Shown here piece by piece: positions 40,147 through 49,048 of a DNA stretch of 64,000 nucleotides. Position 1 is the first letter of the stretch; the number at the start of each line of letters is the position of its first letter. The notes under the pieces are model-generated. The model saw only the letters and a list, made by a program, of their open reading frames with translations. It searched no databases and had not been told where the DNA came from. The position numbers and the translations under genes are program-made. Source of the DNA: Accumulibacter sp. (GTDB taxonomy: Bacteria > Pseudomonadota > Gammaproteobacteria > Burkholderiales > Rhodocyclaceae); contig NZ_JAPUVI010000021.1 of assembly GCF_029255285.1 (NCBI RefSeq), forward strand, positions 1 through 64,000. Reading direction: 5' to 3'.

Positions 40147-40645
40147 GATGAATCTCCTGTGAACGACCTGCTGCGGCGTGACGCCGTCAGAGCCGGTTCA
40201 GGCGGGTACGGCGATTGGGAAGGAGGCTGCGGCGCGCCGCTACCGGAGAGAATACGAGCACACGGTGAGATCGAACTGAAGGCCGGATGAACTACGGTTC
40301 GATTCCGCAGGGGACTATACACGCTTTCGCAAGAGCAGGCCCCGGAATTTCGGACACTAGGACAAGCGGCGGCCCTGTCCCAACCAACGACCGCCTTGTC
40401 AGCCGCAACGGAAGCGTGGTCTTGCGGCCCGCTCTCGAACCCGTCCGGCGGCAAGGACTTCCCCGCCAGAGGTTCGGGGCTAGCGCCTGACGTTCTCGGC
40501 TGAGGAAAGGCCTTCCCGCACCTGCGGCGCTTGCCACTTCACCGAGCACGGGGAGAAGGAGCAGGTGACAACACCTGATCGTTCTCCCTATGCGACTGAA
40601 AACCGTTGGCCGCCGCACGGCGGCTAACAGTCATTTGCGGCGACT
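40147..40645. other. 500-base gap without a convincing gene
   Basis: It lies upstream of rhlE and downstream of the coiled-coil gene. It holds a likely terminator at 40597-40628 and one copy of a 16-bp direct repeat (TACACGCTTTCGCAAG, 40318-40333) whose second copy is at 42267-42282. The string GGTTCGATTCC at 40296 looks like a tRNA T-arm, but no cloverleaf can be built around it. Confidence 0.5.
40597..40628 (-). terminator. Likely terminator of the coiled-coil SPOR gene
   Basis: On the minus strand GTTAGCCGCC pairs with GGCGGCCAAC around a GTGC loop, with one A-C mismatch, and is followed by GGTTTTC. The stem is strong and the T-run short. It sits just past the stop codon at 40646. Confidence 0.5.
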
Positions 40646-42100
40646 TCAGTGAAGAGCGTCCTGTATCGACTTGAACTGACGCACCCACGGTTGGTCTACA
40701 CGCAGTTCAGCCGGCAGTGCGACAATGGCGGCGCGCGCTTGGGCGACGGTATTGAACTCACCGAAGAACAGGTTGTAGTGCTCGCGCTGGTCGTGCCGGG
40801 TAACGGAGAAGGCCAGCGAGTGCCGCTTCAGATGTTCCATGTTGCGCTCGATGAAGCGCGCCATGTCGGCCTGGCTTGGGGACATCACCAACTGCACGGT
40901 GAAAGCCCTGGGGTTTTGCTGCCGTAACCACTGGCTGTCATGGATTACTGCCGCTCCCGCGCTGCCCCCCCGCATCCGGAGCATAGCGGCGCGCAGTTCG
41001 CCGAGGCTTTTCTCCAGCTCGGAAAGCTTGTCCGAGACCTGCTCAACGCGTGTTTGCTGCCGCGCATCGGCTTCCCGCCGAGCCGCGTCGCCCGCCGAAA
41101 GAGCGGCTATCTGTCCACTCACTTCGGCGATTCGAGCCTCGTTCTGGGCAATCGCCGATTCATTGTTCGCGGGAGCGAAGGCCGGCACCCACTTGACCAA
41201 GGCGAAGCCCGCCAGGGTCATCAGCAGCAAGCTGGCGATGGCCAGATGGGTCCACTTGAATCTTTCGCGGGTGGCCGCCTGATGGGTCACCAGCACGGCG
41301 GCGAGCTCGGCGATGGCCGTGTCCAAGCGTTGCGTCTCCGACCGCAAGACACTGACCAGACTCTGCAAGGTCTGAAACTCGGCATAGTGCTCGCGCTGCA
41401 AGGCACTCAAACCCTCGACCCGCGCCTCGACGATCGCGTGTTGCTTCTCGGTCTGCTCACGAACCGCTTCGATGCGGCTCTTGTTGCCGCGTGTCGCGGT
41501 ATCCAGCAACTCGTAAGTGACGTCAAACTGGTCGAGACGCAAGCGTTGCTCGGCGATGATTCGCTCCTGCGCCTTGAAGAGACGGTCCAGCGCACCGATG
41601 CCGGCATCGAGCCGCGCCAGGTCGGCATTGACGCGTGCGCTGTCGTTGGCGAGTCGGGTGTCCCAGCGCTGCTCCGTGTCGACCAGCCAGGCGTGAGTTT
41701 CTCCCCGGAGCGCATTCACTTTTTGTTCCGCGGCGGTGGCCTGTTCAGCCAATGACTGGCTCTGTTGCTGCAAATCACCGCCCAGCCGATGCAGCTCGCT
41801 CGAGATCTCGCCGCCGGACTGGCGAAGCTCGGCCAGCGCGCCGTCGATACGGCGATTGTTCTCGGCGTATCGAGCCGTCAGTTCGTCGTAGTCGCGCAAC
41901 ACACGGTCAAGCTGCGCGTTGATCTCCTTTGGCGTGAAACGTGAATCATGCGCCCGCGAGAGTTCCAGCAGCCCGGCCATCACCGGTTCGATGTCGGGAG
42001 TCAAGGTCTCCAGCGTGTCCAGCGGCTCGCTTGACAGCATGGCCGGGACGGTCTCGGGCGGCGCATCCTTCGGAAGTGCCATTTCTGCGGTCTTGGTCAT
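40646..42100 (-). CDS. Coiled-coil inner-membrane protein with SPOR-like C-terminus
   Basis: The 484-residue protein has a long charged coiled coil (about 55-280, rich in Glu, Gln, Arg and Ala, no prolines), one membrane helix near 284-306 (LAIASLLLMTLAGFALVKW), a second short coiled coil, and a C-terminal domain with FTVQLVMSPSQADMARFIE, YNLFFGEFNTVAQARAAI and VRQFKSIQDAL, which matches the SPOR pattern. SPOR domains bind denuded septal peptidoglycan, so a role in envelope structure or division is possible. The large cytoplasmic coil resembles DamX-like or scaffold proteins. I assign no specific function. A 16-bp direct repeat flanks the gene at a distance. Confidence 0.78.
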   Translation of the reverse strand: MTKTAEMALPKDAPPETVPAMLSSEPLDTLETLTPDIEPVMAGLLELSRAHDSRFTPKEINAQLDRVLRDYDELTARYAENNRRIDGALAELRQSGGEISSELHRLGGDLQQQSQSLAEQATAAEQKVNALRGETHAWLVDTEQRWDTRLANDSARVNADLARLDAGIGALDRLFKAQERIIAEQRLRLDQFDVTYELLDTATRGNKSRIEAVREQTEKQHAIVEARVEGLSALQREHYAEFQTLQSLVSVLRSETQRLDTAIAELAAVLVTHQAATRERFKWTHLAIASLLLMTLAGFALVKWVPAFAPANNESAIAQNEARIAEVSGQIAALSAGDAARREADARQQTRVEQVSDKLSELEKSLGELRAAMLRMRGGSAGAAVIHDSQWLRQQNPRAFTVQLVMSPSQADMARFIERNMEHLKRHSLAFSVTRHDQREHYNLFFGEFNTVAQARAAIVALPAELRVDQPWVRQFKSIQDALH

Positions 42101-42294
42101 GGTTGGCCTCCTCTATCGTGGTTTCACAGGTTTGCGTGCGGATTGTAGCAGCGCATCCATAACACATCGTATAGAAGTTGAGCGACTGCCAGGAGCTTGA
42201 CCGCTCAGCGCGCTCCTTGTTTCTCCGCCGTCGTCATCGCTTGCGCTTCACACCGGAGTTGGCAAGTACACGCTTTCGCAAGCCGGTCTGGAGT

Positions 42295-43206
42295 TCAGGC
42301 GAGCTTTCTCAGATAGGCGGGAGCGAATTCGACGACGAAGTCCCAGAACGCGGCGAGGGCCGGTGTCTGATGCTTGGCCCGGTGGCGAACGATGTGCCAG
42401 CGCCGGATGACCGGCGTTCCTTCGACGCTCAAAATGGCGAGGCGCCCGGCGCGGAGCTCGAGCCCGAGCGTGTGTTGCGAGATGAAGCTGATTCCCAGGC
42501 CGGCGATGACCGCCTGCTTGATCGCTTCGTTGCTTCCCATCTCCATGCCGACCGTTGGTTTGAGTGGCTGTTCGAGGAAGAACTCCTCCATGGCCGAGCG
42601 CGTTCCCGAACCGGTTTCGCGGACGATCAGCGTCTCCCCGGCCAGTTCTTCGACCGCGACACTAGGCTGCCGACTGAGTGGATGCCCGGCGCTGGCGATG
42701 ATGACCAGCGGGTGAGGGGCAAAGGCGACGGCAGTGGCATCGAGTTCGGCAGGCGGGCGACCCATGATCGCCAGGTCGACCTCGTTACCGACCAGTAGGC
42801 GGGTTACCGTGTCGCGGTTGTCGATCAGGAGTCGGATACGAACGTCGGCCTGGACTTTGCGAAACTCGGCCAGCAACCCAGGGGCGAAATACTCGGCGGT
42901 GCTTGCCACAGCCACGGCCAGGCGGCCGCCGCGCAAGCCCTTGAGGGCAAGCAGAGCTTCGTCTGCTTCCTTCAACGAGCGCAGGATCTGGCGGGCGTGC
43001 TCGAGAAGGATTTCACCCGCCTCGGTCAAGAAGACTCGTTTGCCGATCCGCTCGAACAGCAGGCTACCCGACACCTCTTCAAGCTGCTTGATCTGCAGCG
43101 AAATGGCGGCGTGCGTCAGATGAAGCTTCTCGGCTGCGCGCGCAAACGAGAGATGGCTTGCGGCAACCGAAAAGATTTGCAGCTGACGGATGGTAGCGTT
43201 TCTCAT
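42295..43206 (-). CDS. cbbR: LysR-type regulator of the Calvin cycle genes (CbbR)
   Basis: The 303-residue LysR protein has the N-terminal winged HTH (TIRQLQIFSVAASHLSFAR then AAEKLHLTHAAISLQIKQLE) and a periplasmic-binding-type effector domain with LIVRETGSGTRSAMEEFF, a segment characteristic of CbbR. Divergent transcription from fbp-prkB-tkt is the standard CbbR arrangement and strongly supports the name. It would activate the cluster in response to metabolites such as RuBP, PEP or NADPH. The shared intergenic region of 120 bases is AT-rich. Confidence 0.9.
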   Translation of the reverse strand: MRNATIRQLQIFSVAASHLSFARAAEKLHLTHAAISLQIKQLEEVSGSLLFERIGKRVFLTEAGEILLEHARQILRSLKEADEALLALKGLRGGRLAVAVASTAEYFAPGLLAEFRKVQADVRIRLLIDNRDTVTRLLVGNEVDLAIMGRPPAELDATAVAFAPHPLVIIASAGHPLSRQPSVAVEELAGETLIVRETGSGTRSAMEEFFLEQPLKPTVGMEMGSNEAIKQAVIAGLGISFISQHTLGLELRAGRLAILSVEGTPVIRRWHIVRHRAKHQTPALAAFWDFVVEFAPAYLRKLA

Positions 43207-43326
43207 CAGTTAATTTTTACTAAACAATAAATATAGCATGTTTAACTATACCTTTTGTATCTGGCCGCTAGAATCTGATCCGTTACCTGACGCACGTTAT
43301 TTCCTTTTCCGGAGTCTCGTCATGCT
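43207..43326. promoter_or_regulatory. Divergent cbbR-fbp control region
   Basis: This AT-rich gap contains TTAATTTTTACTAA at 43210-43223, a TTA-N8-TAA partial palindrome that includes a LysR-type T-N11-A, next to the cbbR start where autoregulation would act. TAGAAT at 43269-43274 is a possible -10 box for fbp; no convincing -35 is seen, as expected of an activator-dependent promoter. GGAG at 43310 is the nearest ribosome-site-like sequence. Confidence 0.5.
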
Positions 43327-44403
43327 ATGCGGACGTACCAATTTAACAAGTTCCTGATCGAAGAACAGCGTCGGAATCCGGCCCTGGCCGGCGATTTCTC
43401 GATGCTCATCAGCGACGTCGTACGCTCCTGCAAGGCGATTGCCCAAGGCGTTTCACGCGGTTCGCTGGCCGGTGTGCTGGGCGATCAGGGCAGCGAGAAC
43501 GTGCAGGGCGAAGCTCAGAAGAAGCTCGACGTGCTGGCCAATCAGGCATTCATTCACCATTGCGAGTGGGGTGGCCATCTGGCCGCGATGGCCTCCGAAG
43601 AAATGGACGACATCTATCCGATTCCGGCCAGCAACCCGCGCGGCAAATACCTGCTGGTCTTCGACCCGCTCGACGGTTCGTCGAACATCGACGTCAACCT
43701 GTCGGTAGGCAGCATCTTTTCCGTCTTGCGCTGCCCGGACAACGGCGACGGCAAGACGCCGACAGCGGCGGATTTTCTGCAGCCCGGCAAGTGCCAGGTG
43801 GCCGCCGGCTATGCTCTCTACGGGCCGTCGGCGATGCTCGTGTTGACGGTGGGCAACGGTACCCACGGTTTCACCCTTGATCGAAATATCGGCGAATTTC
43901 TGCTGACGCATCCGAATCTGGTCATTGCGCCGGAAACTCGCGAATTTGCCATCAACGCCTCAAACGAGCGCTTCTGGGAAAAGCCGGTGCAGCGCTACGT
44001 CGCCGAGTGCCTGGCCGGCAGGACCGGCGTTCGCGAGAAGGACTTCAATATGCGCTGGGTAGCGTCCATGGTCGCCGAGGTGCACCGAATTTTGATGCGT
44101 GGCGGCGTCTTCCTCTATCCGCGCGACAGCAAGGATCTGGGCAAACCCGGGCGTTTGCGCTTGATGTACGAAGCCAACCCGATGGCGATGATCGTCGAGC
44201 AAGCCGGCGGCTTGGCGTCTACCGGTCGCGAACGCATTCTCGACGTGCAACCGACCGGCCTCCACCAGCGGGTACCGGTGATTCTCGGGTCGCACGCCGA
44301 AGTCGAGCGCATCGAGCGCTACCACCGGGAATACGAAAACGGTGAAGATCAGCCGTTCCGGTCGCCGCTTTTCTCGACCCGCACCCTGTTTCGCGACGAT
44401 TGA
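43327..44403 (+). CDS. fbp: Class I fructose-1,6-bisphosphatase
   Basis: The 358-residue enzyme hydrolyses fructose-1,6-bisphosphate in the Calvin cycle and gluconeogenesis. Family motifs are clear: [27 protein letters not shown], the metal site [20 protein letters not shown], and [20 protein letters not shown]. The start is at ATG 43327; an ATG five bases upstream is out of frame. It leads the fbp-prkB-tkt run opposite cbbR, which makes it the cbbF of this cluster. Confidence 0.95.
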   Translation: MRTYQFNKFLIEEQRRNPALAGDFSMLISDVVRSCKAIAQGVSRGSLAGVLGDQGSENVQGEAQKKLDVLANQAFIHHCEWGGHLAAMASEEMDDIYPIPASNPRGKYLLVFDPLDGSSNIDVNLSVGSIFSVLRCPDNGDGKTPTAADFLQPGKCQVAAGYALYGPSAMLVLTVGNGTHGFTLDRNIGEFLLTHPNLVIAPETREFAINASNERFWEKPVQRYVAECLAGRTGVREKDFNMRWVASMVAEVHRILMRGGVFLYPRDSKDLGKPGRLRLMYEANPMAMIVEQAGGLASTGRERILDVQPTGLHQRVPVILGSHAEVERIERYHREYENGEDQPFRSPLFSTRTLFRDD

Positions 44404-44454
44404 GTAGCACCATACGAACGAACGATCATTTTCCTTAGCCACGGAGAACACAGC

Positions 44455-45330
44455 ATGTCGATCAAGAATCCCGTCATCGCGATCACCGGCTCGTCGGGCG
44501 CCGGAACGACATCGGTGACGCGTGCTTTTCAACACATCTTCCGGCGCGAGCAACTCAACGCGGCGATCATCGAAGGCGACAGCTTTCACCGCTACGATCG
44601 CCTCGCGATGCGTGACCGCATGGCCGAGCAGAGCCTCGCCGGTGACCACCATTTCAGCCACTTCGGTCCCGAAGCCAACCTCCTGGCCGAACTCGAAGCC
44701 TTGTTTCGCGAGTATGGCGAAACCGGCCGCGGCCGCAGCCGCCATTATGTGCACGATGATCTCGAAGCGGAGAAATATGGCGCGCCGCCGGGCACCTTCA
44801 CCGAGTGGGCCGATCTGCCGGCGGACACCGACCTGCTGTTCTACGAAGGTCTGCACGGCGGATTGAAAACCGAATCGGTCGACATCGGTCGCCACGTCGA
44901 TCTGTGCGTCGGCGTCGTACCGATCATCAATCTGGAGTGGATCCAGAAGCTGCATCGCGACAAGGCGCAACGGGGCTACTCGACGGAAGCGGTGATGGAC
45001 ACGATCCTGCGTCGGATGCCCGACTACATCCACTACATCTGCCCGCAGTTTTCCCGCACGCATGTCAATTTCCAGCGCGTGCCGACGGTCGACACCTCCA
45101 ACCCATTCGTCGCCGACGACATTCCGTCGCAGGACGAAAGCATGCTGGTGATCCGTTTCGCCAACCCGCGCGGGATCGACTTCCCTTACTTGCTGAGCAT
45201 GCTGCACGACTCTTTCATGTCGCGACCGAACATTATCGTCTGTCCTGGCGGCAAGATGGGTCTGGCCATGCAGATCATCTTCACGCCGATGATCATGCAG
45301 TTGATGGACAGAAAACGGCGCGCGCGCTGA
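44455..45330 (+). CDS. prkB: Phosphoribulokinase
   Basis: A 291-residue PrkB-type kinase that forms ribulose-1,5-bisphosphate, the CO2 acceptor. It starts with AITGSSGAGTTSVTRAF, the P-loop in its phosphoribulokinase form, followed by EGDSFHRYDR, EGLHGGLKTESVDIGRHVDL and RRMPDYIHYICPQFSRTHVN. Length and motifs match the proteobacterial octameric, NADH-activated class. It follows fbp by 51 bases. Its only known metabolic use is the Calvin cycle, so RuBisCO should be encoded elsewhere in the genome. Confidence 0.96.
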   Translation: MSIKNPVIAITGSSGAGTTSVTRAFQHIFRREQLNAAIIEGDSFHRYDRLAMRDRMAEQSLAGDHHFSHFGPEANLLAELEALFREYGETGRGRSRHYVHDDLEAEKYGAPPGTFTEWADLPADTDLLFYEGLHGGLKTESVDIGRHVDLCVGVVPIINLEWIQKLHRDKAQRGYSTEAVMDTILRRMPDYIHYICPQFSRTHVNFQRVPTVDTSNPFVADDIPSQDESMLVIRFANPRGIDFPYLLSMLHDSFMSRPNIIVCPGGKMGLAMQIIFTPMIMQLMDRKRRAR

Positions 45331-45390
45331 AGACCTCCGTCGCCCTCGCCTGCCAGAGAAGCGTTCCGCCACACCACGAAGGAGAGCTAA

Positions 45391-47481
45391 GTGCCAACCG
45401 AGTCCCGCAAATTCCGCCGCCGCTGCGCCAACGCGCTGCGTTTTCTCGCCATCGACGCGGTCGAAGCCGCTCGCTCCGGCCACCCGGGAATGCCGATGGG
45501 CATGGCGGATATTGCCGAGGTTCTCTGGCGCCATCATCTGAAGCACAATCCGGCCAATCCCGGCTGGGTTGACCGAGACCGATTTGTGCTCTCCAACGGC
45601 CACGGGTCGATGCTGATCTACGCCCTGCTGAACCTCTCCGGCTACGATCTGCCGATCGAGGAACTCAAACGTTTCCGCCAGCTTCACTCGAAGACACCGG
45701 GGCACCCCGAGCTGGGAGTAACGCCGGGCATCGAGACGACCACCGGTCCGCTCGGCCAGGGTCTCGCCAATGCGGTCGGAATGGCTCTTGCCGAACGCCT
45801 GCTTGGCGAAACCTTCAACCGGCCCGGGCACCGGATCGTCGACCACTACACTTATGCCTTCGTCGGCGATGGCTGCCTGATGGAAGGGATTTCGCACGAG
45901 GCCTGTTCGCTGGCCGGCCGCCTGTCGCTGTCCAAGCTGATCGTCTTCTACGACGACAACGACATCTCGATCGACGGGCATGTGCAACCGTGGTTCGCTG
46001 ACAACACGGCGAAGCGCTTCGAGGCCTACGGCTGGCGTGTCGTGCCACACTGCGACGGTCACGACGCCGATTCGATCGAGGCGGCAATCCGCCTGGCCAG
46101 GACGCCGACCGGGCGGCCAACGCTGATCTGCTGCAAAACGATGATCGGCTTTGGTTCGCCGAACAAAGGTGGGACGCATGAGGTCCACGGTGCGCCGCTC
46201 GGGGCCGGCGAGATCGCCAACACCCGTCGCCAGCTCGAGTGGCCGTTCGCCGCTTTCGAGATCCCGGCCGAGGTCCGTGGCGCGTGGGACGCGAGAGCCC
46301 GCGGCGCTGCCGCCGAGGAAGCCTGGACGAACGGTTTCGCCGCCTATCGTGCCGCTTACCCCGAACTGGCGGCCGAATTCGAGCGCCGCACGCGTGGCGA
46401 TCTACCGACCGACTGGACGTCGCGTGCGGCGGATCTGCTGGAAAACGTGCTGACCCAAGGCAACGCGCTAGCGACACGCAAGGCGTCGCAGAATGTCATC
46501 GAAGCGGTGGCGCCTGTACTGCCCGAACTGCTCGGTGGCTCAGCCGACCTCACCGGGTCGAATCTCACCGACTGGAGCGGCAGCCGACCGGCCAACCGCG
46601 AACCGGGCGGCAACTACGTTCACTATGGGGTACGCGAATTCGGCATGACGGCTATCGCCAACGGAATTGCCTTGCACGGCGGTTTCATTCCCTATGGCGG
46701 AACTTTTCTGGTCTTCTCCGACTACGCGCGCAGTGCCATTCGAATGGCTGCGCTGATGAAGCTGCGGCAATTGATGGTCTATACGCATGACTCGATCGGT
46801 CTTGGCGAAGATGGCCCGACGCACCAGCCGATCGAGCACGCGGCGTCGCTGCGCCTGATTCCCGGTCTGGACGTTTGGCGTCCGGCCGATGCGCTCGAGA
46901 CGGCCGTCGCCTGGGTAGCGGCGCTGGAACGGCAGGACGGCCCCTCCTGCTTCCTGCTGTCGCGCCAGAACCTGCCAGCGCTGGCCAGGACGCGCGAACA
47001 GATTGCCAGCGTCCGGCTCGGTGGCTACGTCCTGCGCGAAGCCGAGGGGAAGGCGCCGGACGTCGTGCTGCTCGCCACCGGATCGGAAGTCAGCCTGGCA
47101 CTGGACGCGCAAACCCTTCTCCAGCAGCAGGGCATCGCCGCCCGGGTGGTGTCGATGCCCTGCCCCTGCGGCTTCGACCGGCAGCCACCGGCTTACCGAC
47201 AGCAGATCCTGCCGACCGCACTGCCGATCGTCGCCATCGAAGCAGGACATCCGGACCTTTGGTGGAAGTATGTCGGCAGCCGCGGGGCAGTGGTGGGTAT
47301 CGACCGCTTCGGAGAATCCGCTCCGGCGAGCACACTCTACGAATTCTTCGCTATCGATGTGGCGAGCATCGTGGCGCAGGCCCGGCGGCTGTTGGCTTCG
47401 GCACCGCCGGAACCGGGCGGGCTGGCGCACGCCAAGGACCAGCCGCCGGTGGCCAGTGCCGTGTCGGCTCCCCGGCCATGA
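45391..47481 (+). CDS. tkt: Transketolase
   Basis: A 696-residue thiamine-diphosphate enzyme that moves two-carbon units in the Calvin and pentose phosphate routes. It contains [20 protein letters not shown], the thiamine motif [38 protein letters not shown] and [20 protein letters not shown]. The GTG at 45391 is preceded by GGAGAGCTAA. It is the last plus-strand gene of the cbb cluster, with no gap or pgk gene behind it. Confidence 0.95.
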   Translation: MPTESRKFRRRCANALRFLAIDAVEAARSGHPGMPMGMADIAEVLWRHHLKHNPANPGWVDRDRFVLSNGHGSMLIYALLNLSGYDLPIEELKRFRQLHSKTPGHPELGVTPGIETTTGPLGQGLANAVGMALAERLLGETFNRPGHRIVDHYTYAFVGDGCLMEGISHEACSLAGRLSLSKLIVFYDDNDISIDGHVQPWFADNTAKRFEAYGWRVVPHCDGHDADSIEAAIRLARTPTGRPTLICCKTMIGFGSPNKGGTHEVHGAPLGAGEIANTRRQLEWPFAAFEIPAEVRGAWDARARGAAAEEAWTNGFAAYRAAYPELAAEFERRTRGDLPTDWTSRAADLLENVLTQGNALATRKASQNVIEAVAPVLPELLGGSADLTGSNLTDWSGSRPANREPGGNYVHYGVREFGMTAIANGIALHGGFIPYGGTFLVFSDYARSAIRMAALMKLRQLMVYTHDSIGLGEDGPTHQPIEHAASLRLIPGLDVWRPADALETAVAWVAALERQDGPSCFLLSRQNLPALARTREQIASVRLGGYVLREAEGKAPDVVLLATGSEVSLALDAQTLLQQQGIAARVVSMPCPCGFDRQPPAYRQQILPTALPIVAIEAGHPDLWWKYVGSRGAVVGIDRFGESAPASTLYEFFAIDVASIVAQARRLLASAPPEPGGLAHAKDQPPVASAVSAPRP

Positions 47482-47527
47482 ATGCCGAACCGTTTTTCGA
47501 CCGGCCAGCCGGCACGCCGCGGGCGCT

Positions 47528-48079
47528 CTACAGAGCTGGCAGTTTGGCCGGGTCGGACAGTTTCTCGAGTGCTTTGGCGAGTTCCGGGATGGTCAACTTC
47601 TCATCGTAAATGCCGGCACTGACCTGAATACCGGTGGTAAAGGAAATGTCGGCCGCCAGGGCGTACGAAAGCTTACGCGACAGCTTTCCTGCCCCCGGTT
47701 TCTGCCACATGTATTCCACCCAGCCACCGCCCGCTTCATTGCCGACCTTGCAGAGTTCCCTGAAGATGTACTTTCCCGAGTTGTCGGTGATCTGCATGAT
47801 CGGCTGACCGACCAGATCGGGGCGCAAGGGGTGGGCCATCATCCGGTTCCGGCGGCAGTCGTAAACGAATACGTAGCTATCCTTCCACACCCACTTGCCA
47901 TCTTTGTTGTTGAATTCGGCATAGCCGGCCGACCCTTTTTCGTGCAGAAACCTGGCCGCAGCACGCACATTATTGACCGCCTCTTCGGCATTCGCCGCCT
48001 CTTCCGCCGCCACTGCCGGGCCGATCAGGCCGCAAACGGCCAGTGTCGCGATCAATGCACTCGCTTTCCGTTGTTTCAT
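47528..48079 (-). CDS. Secreted single Cache-domain protein
   Basis: The 183-residue protein has a signal peptide (MKQRKASALIATLAVCG then LIGPAVAA) and a body that matches small soluble Cache proteins: FLHEKGSAGYAEFNNKDGKW, YVFVYDCRRNRMMAHPLRPD then LVGQP, WVEYMWQKPGAGKLSRKLSY. Cache domains bind small organic acids or amino acids in chemoreceptors; here there is no membrane or signalling part. The AGGAGTATGATTCC upstream supports the ATG at 48079. It is codirectional with the satP gene 90 bases upstream, suggesting it binds the same substrates. Confidence 0.82.
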   Translation of the reverse strand: MKQRKASALIATLAVCGLIGPAVAAEEAANAEEAVNNVRAAARFLHEKGSAGYAEFNNKDGKWVWKDSYVFVYDCRRNRMMAHPLRPDLVGQPIMQITDNSGKYIFRELCKVGNEAGGGWVEYMWQKPGAGKLSRKLSYALAADISFTTGIQVSAGIYDEKLTIPELAKALEKLSDPAKLPAL

Positions 48080-48168
48080 GGAATCATACTCCTTCAGAAC
48101 TTGCTGACAGATGTACGCCCCCGCCGCGCTGCCGGTCAGACTTGTTGGCATGCCGGGTGGGACGGACG

Positions 48169-48735
48169 CTAGGCGATCCAGGGTTTGCCGACTGGCAGAA
48201 TGTCCCGACCGAAAACGTCCGCATATATGATATGTGCCATGATGTACCAGGCCATCGCTGCGGTAAGCATCAGCTCGTAGCCGGCGACGACGGTCAGATC
48301 CGGATAGCCGAAATGCGCCAGATCAAGCAAGACGAAGCCGATCAGGAGCAAGGTGAAAGTCAGCGCCAAAGCACCGTGGACGCGCAACGAGCCGATCCAG
48401 AGGATGACCGTGAATAGGGTCCAGGCAACCAGGAACCAGCCGACGTCCGTCTTGCTCGACGTGTAGAGGTTGTAATGGTTGCCAATCAGGAGCAGGGCCA
48501 AGGCGATCCAAAAGCAACCGTAGGCAGTGAAGGCGCAATATCCGAAGTTGTTCCCCGTTTTCATTTCCTGCAATCCGGCGATCATCTGGGCCAAACCGCC
48601 AAAAATCAGCCCCAGCCAGATTACCGGTCCCATTCCCATCCACCCGACGTTATGAAACTGCAAGACCATCGTCGTCAGGCCAAAACCGGCCAGACCGACA
48701 ACCGCCGGGTTACCCAGCTTTTGCTCCGCCATCAT
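48169..48735 (-). CDS. satP: Acetate uptake transporter (GPR1/FUN34/SatP family)
   Basis: A 188-residue protein with six membrane helices. It begins KLGNPAVVGLAGFGLTTMVL, the NPAPLGL-type signature of the acetate/succinate-proton symporter family, and contains QMIAGLQEMKTGNNFGYCAF and GCFWIAL, all diagnostic. It would take up acetate and related short acids. Upstream is a 310-base region containing AT-rich DNA and a tandem repeat, so expression is probably regulated. Rapid acetate uptake suits a polyphosphate- or PHA-storing lifestyle, though that is inference. Confidence 0.93.
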   Translation of the reverse strand: MMAEQKLGNPAVVGLAGFGLTTMVLQFHNVGWMGMGPVIWLGLIFGGLAQMIAGLQEMKTGNNFGYCAFTAYGCFWIALALLLIGNHYNLYTSSKTDVGWFLVAWTLFTVILWIGSLRVHGALALTFTLLLIGFVLLDLAHFGYPDLTVVAGYELMLTAAMAWYIMAHIIYADVFGRDILPVGKPWIA

Positions 48736-48806
48736 TACCCCCTATGGACTATATGAGCGGGTGGGAGGCAAGCCCATCCGCGGAAAAAACTTCTCCGTCT
48801 GTCAAC

Positions 48807-48851
48807 GTCACGACGCGCTTTGTCACGACGCGCTTTGTCACGACGCGCTTT
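48807..48851 (+). repeat. Three perfect 15-bp tandem repeats upstream of satP
   Basis: GTCACGACGCGCTTT occurs three times in a row, ending TTTGGTCAGCC. It starts 72 bases upstream of the satP start codon. In a non-coding position this could be a set of operator half-sites, since 15 bases is about one and a half helical turns, or a slipped-strand expansion. Confidence 0.8.
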
Positions 48852-48899
48852 GGTCAGCCATTATACCATTGCCCTGGCCGACGAGCAAAACCACTGCCT

Positions 48900-49020
48900 G
48901 GAGATTGTCCATCAATAAATCATCAATACCAAGAAATCATCTTTTTATACAATATATTGAAAAATACACAAATATACTTAACTTGTCATTCGCATCAACT
49001 TTCAGCAATTCCGTCGGGAA
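48900..49020 (-). promoter_or_regulatory. Strongly AT-rich control region between satP and the chemoreceptor gene
   Basis: About 110 bases around 48905-49015 are mostly A and T, in sharp contrast to a GC-rich genome. They contain several TATA-like strings on both strands (for example TATACAATATATTG, 48955-48968). It lies upstream of satP and directly beyond the 3' end of the chemoreceptor gene, so it most likely carries the satP promoter and perhaps a nucleoid-protein site. Confidence 0.5.
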
Positions 49021-49048
49021 CCTTCCGGAGAGGGCGGGAGCCACCTCG

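Noticed and set aside
40260-40330. tRNA-like T-arm sequence GGTTCGATTCC
   Set aside because: The stems on either side do not pair, no anticodon arm or acceptor stem can be built, and no CCA-compatible end is present.
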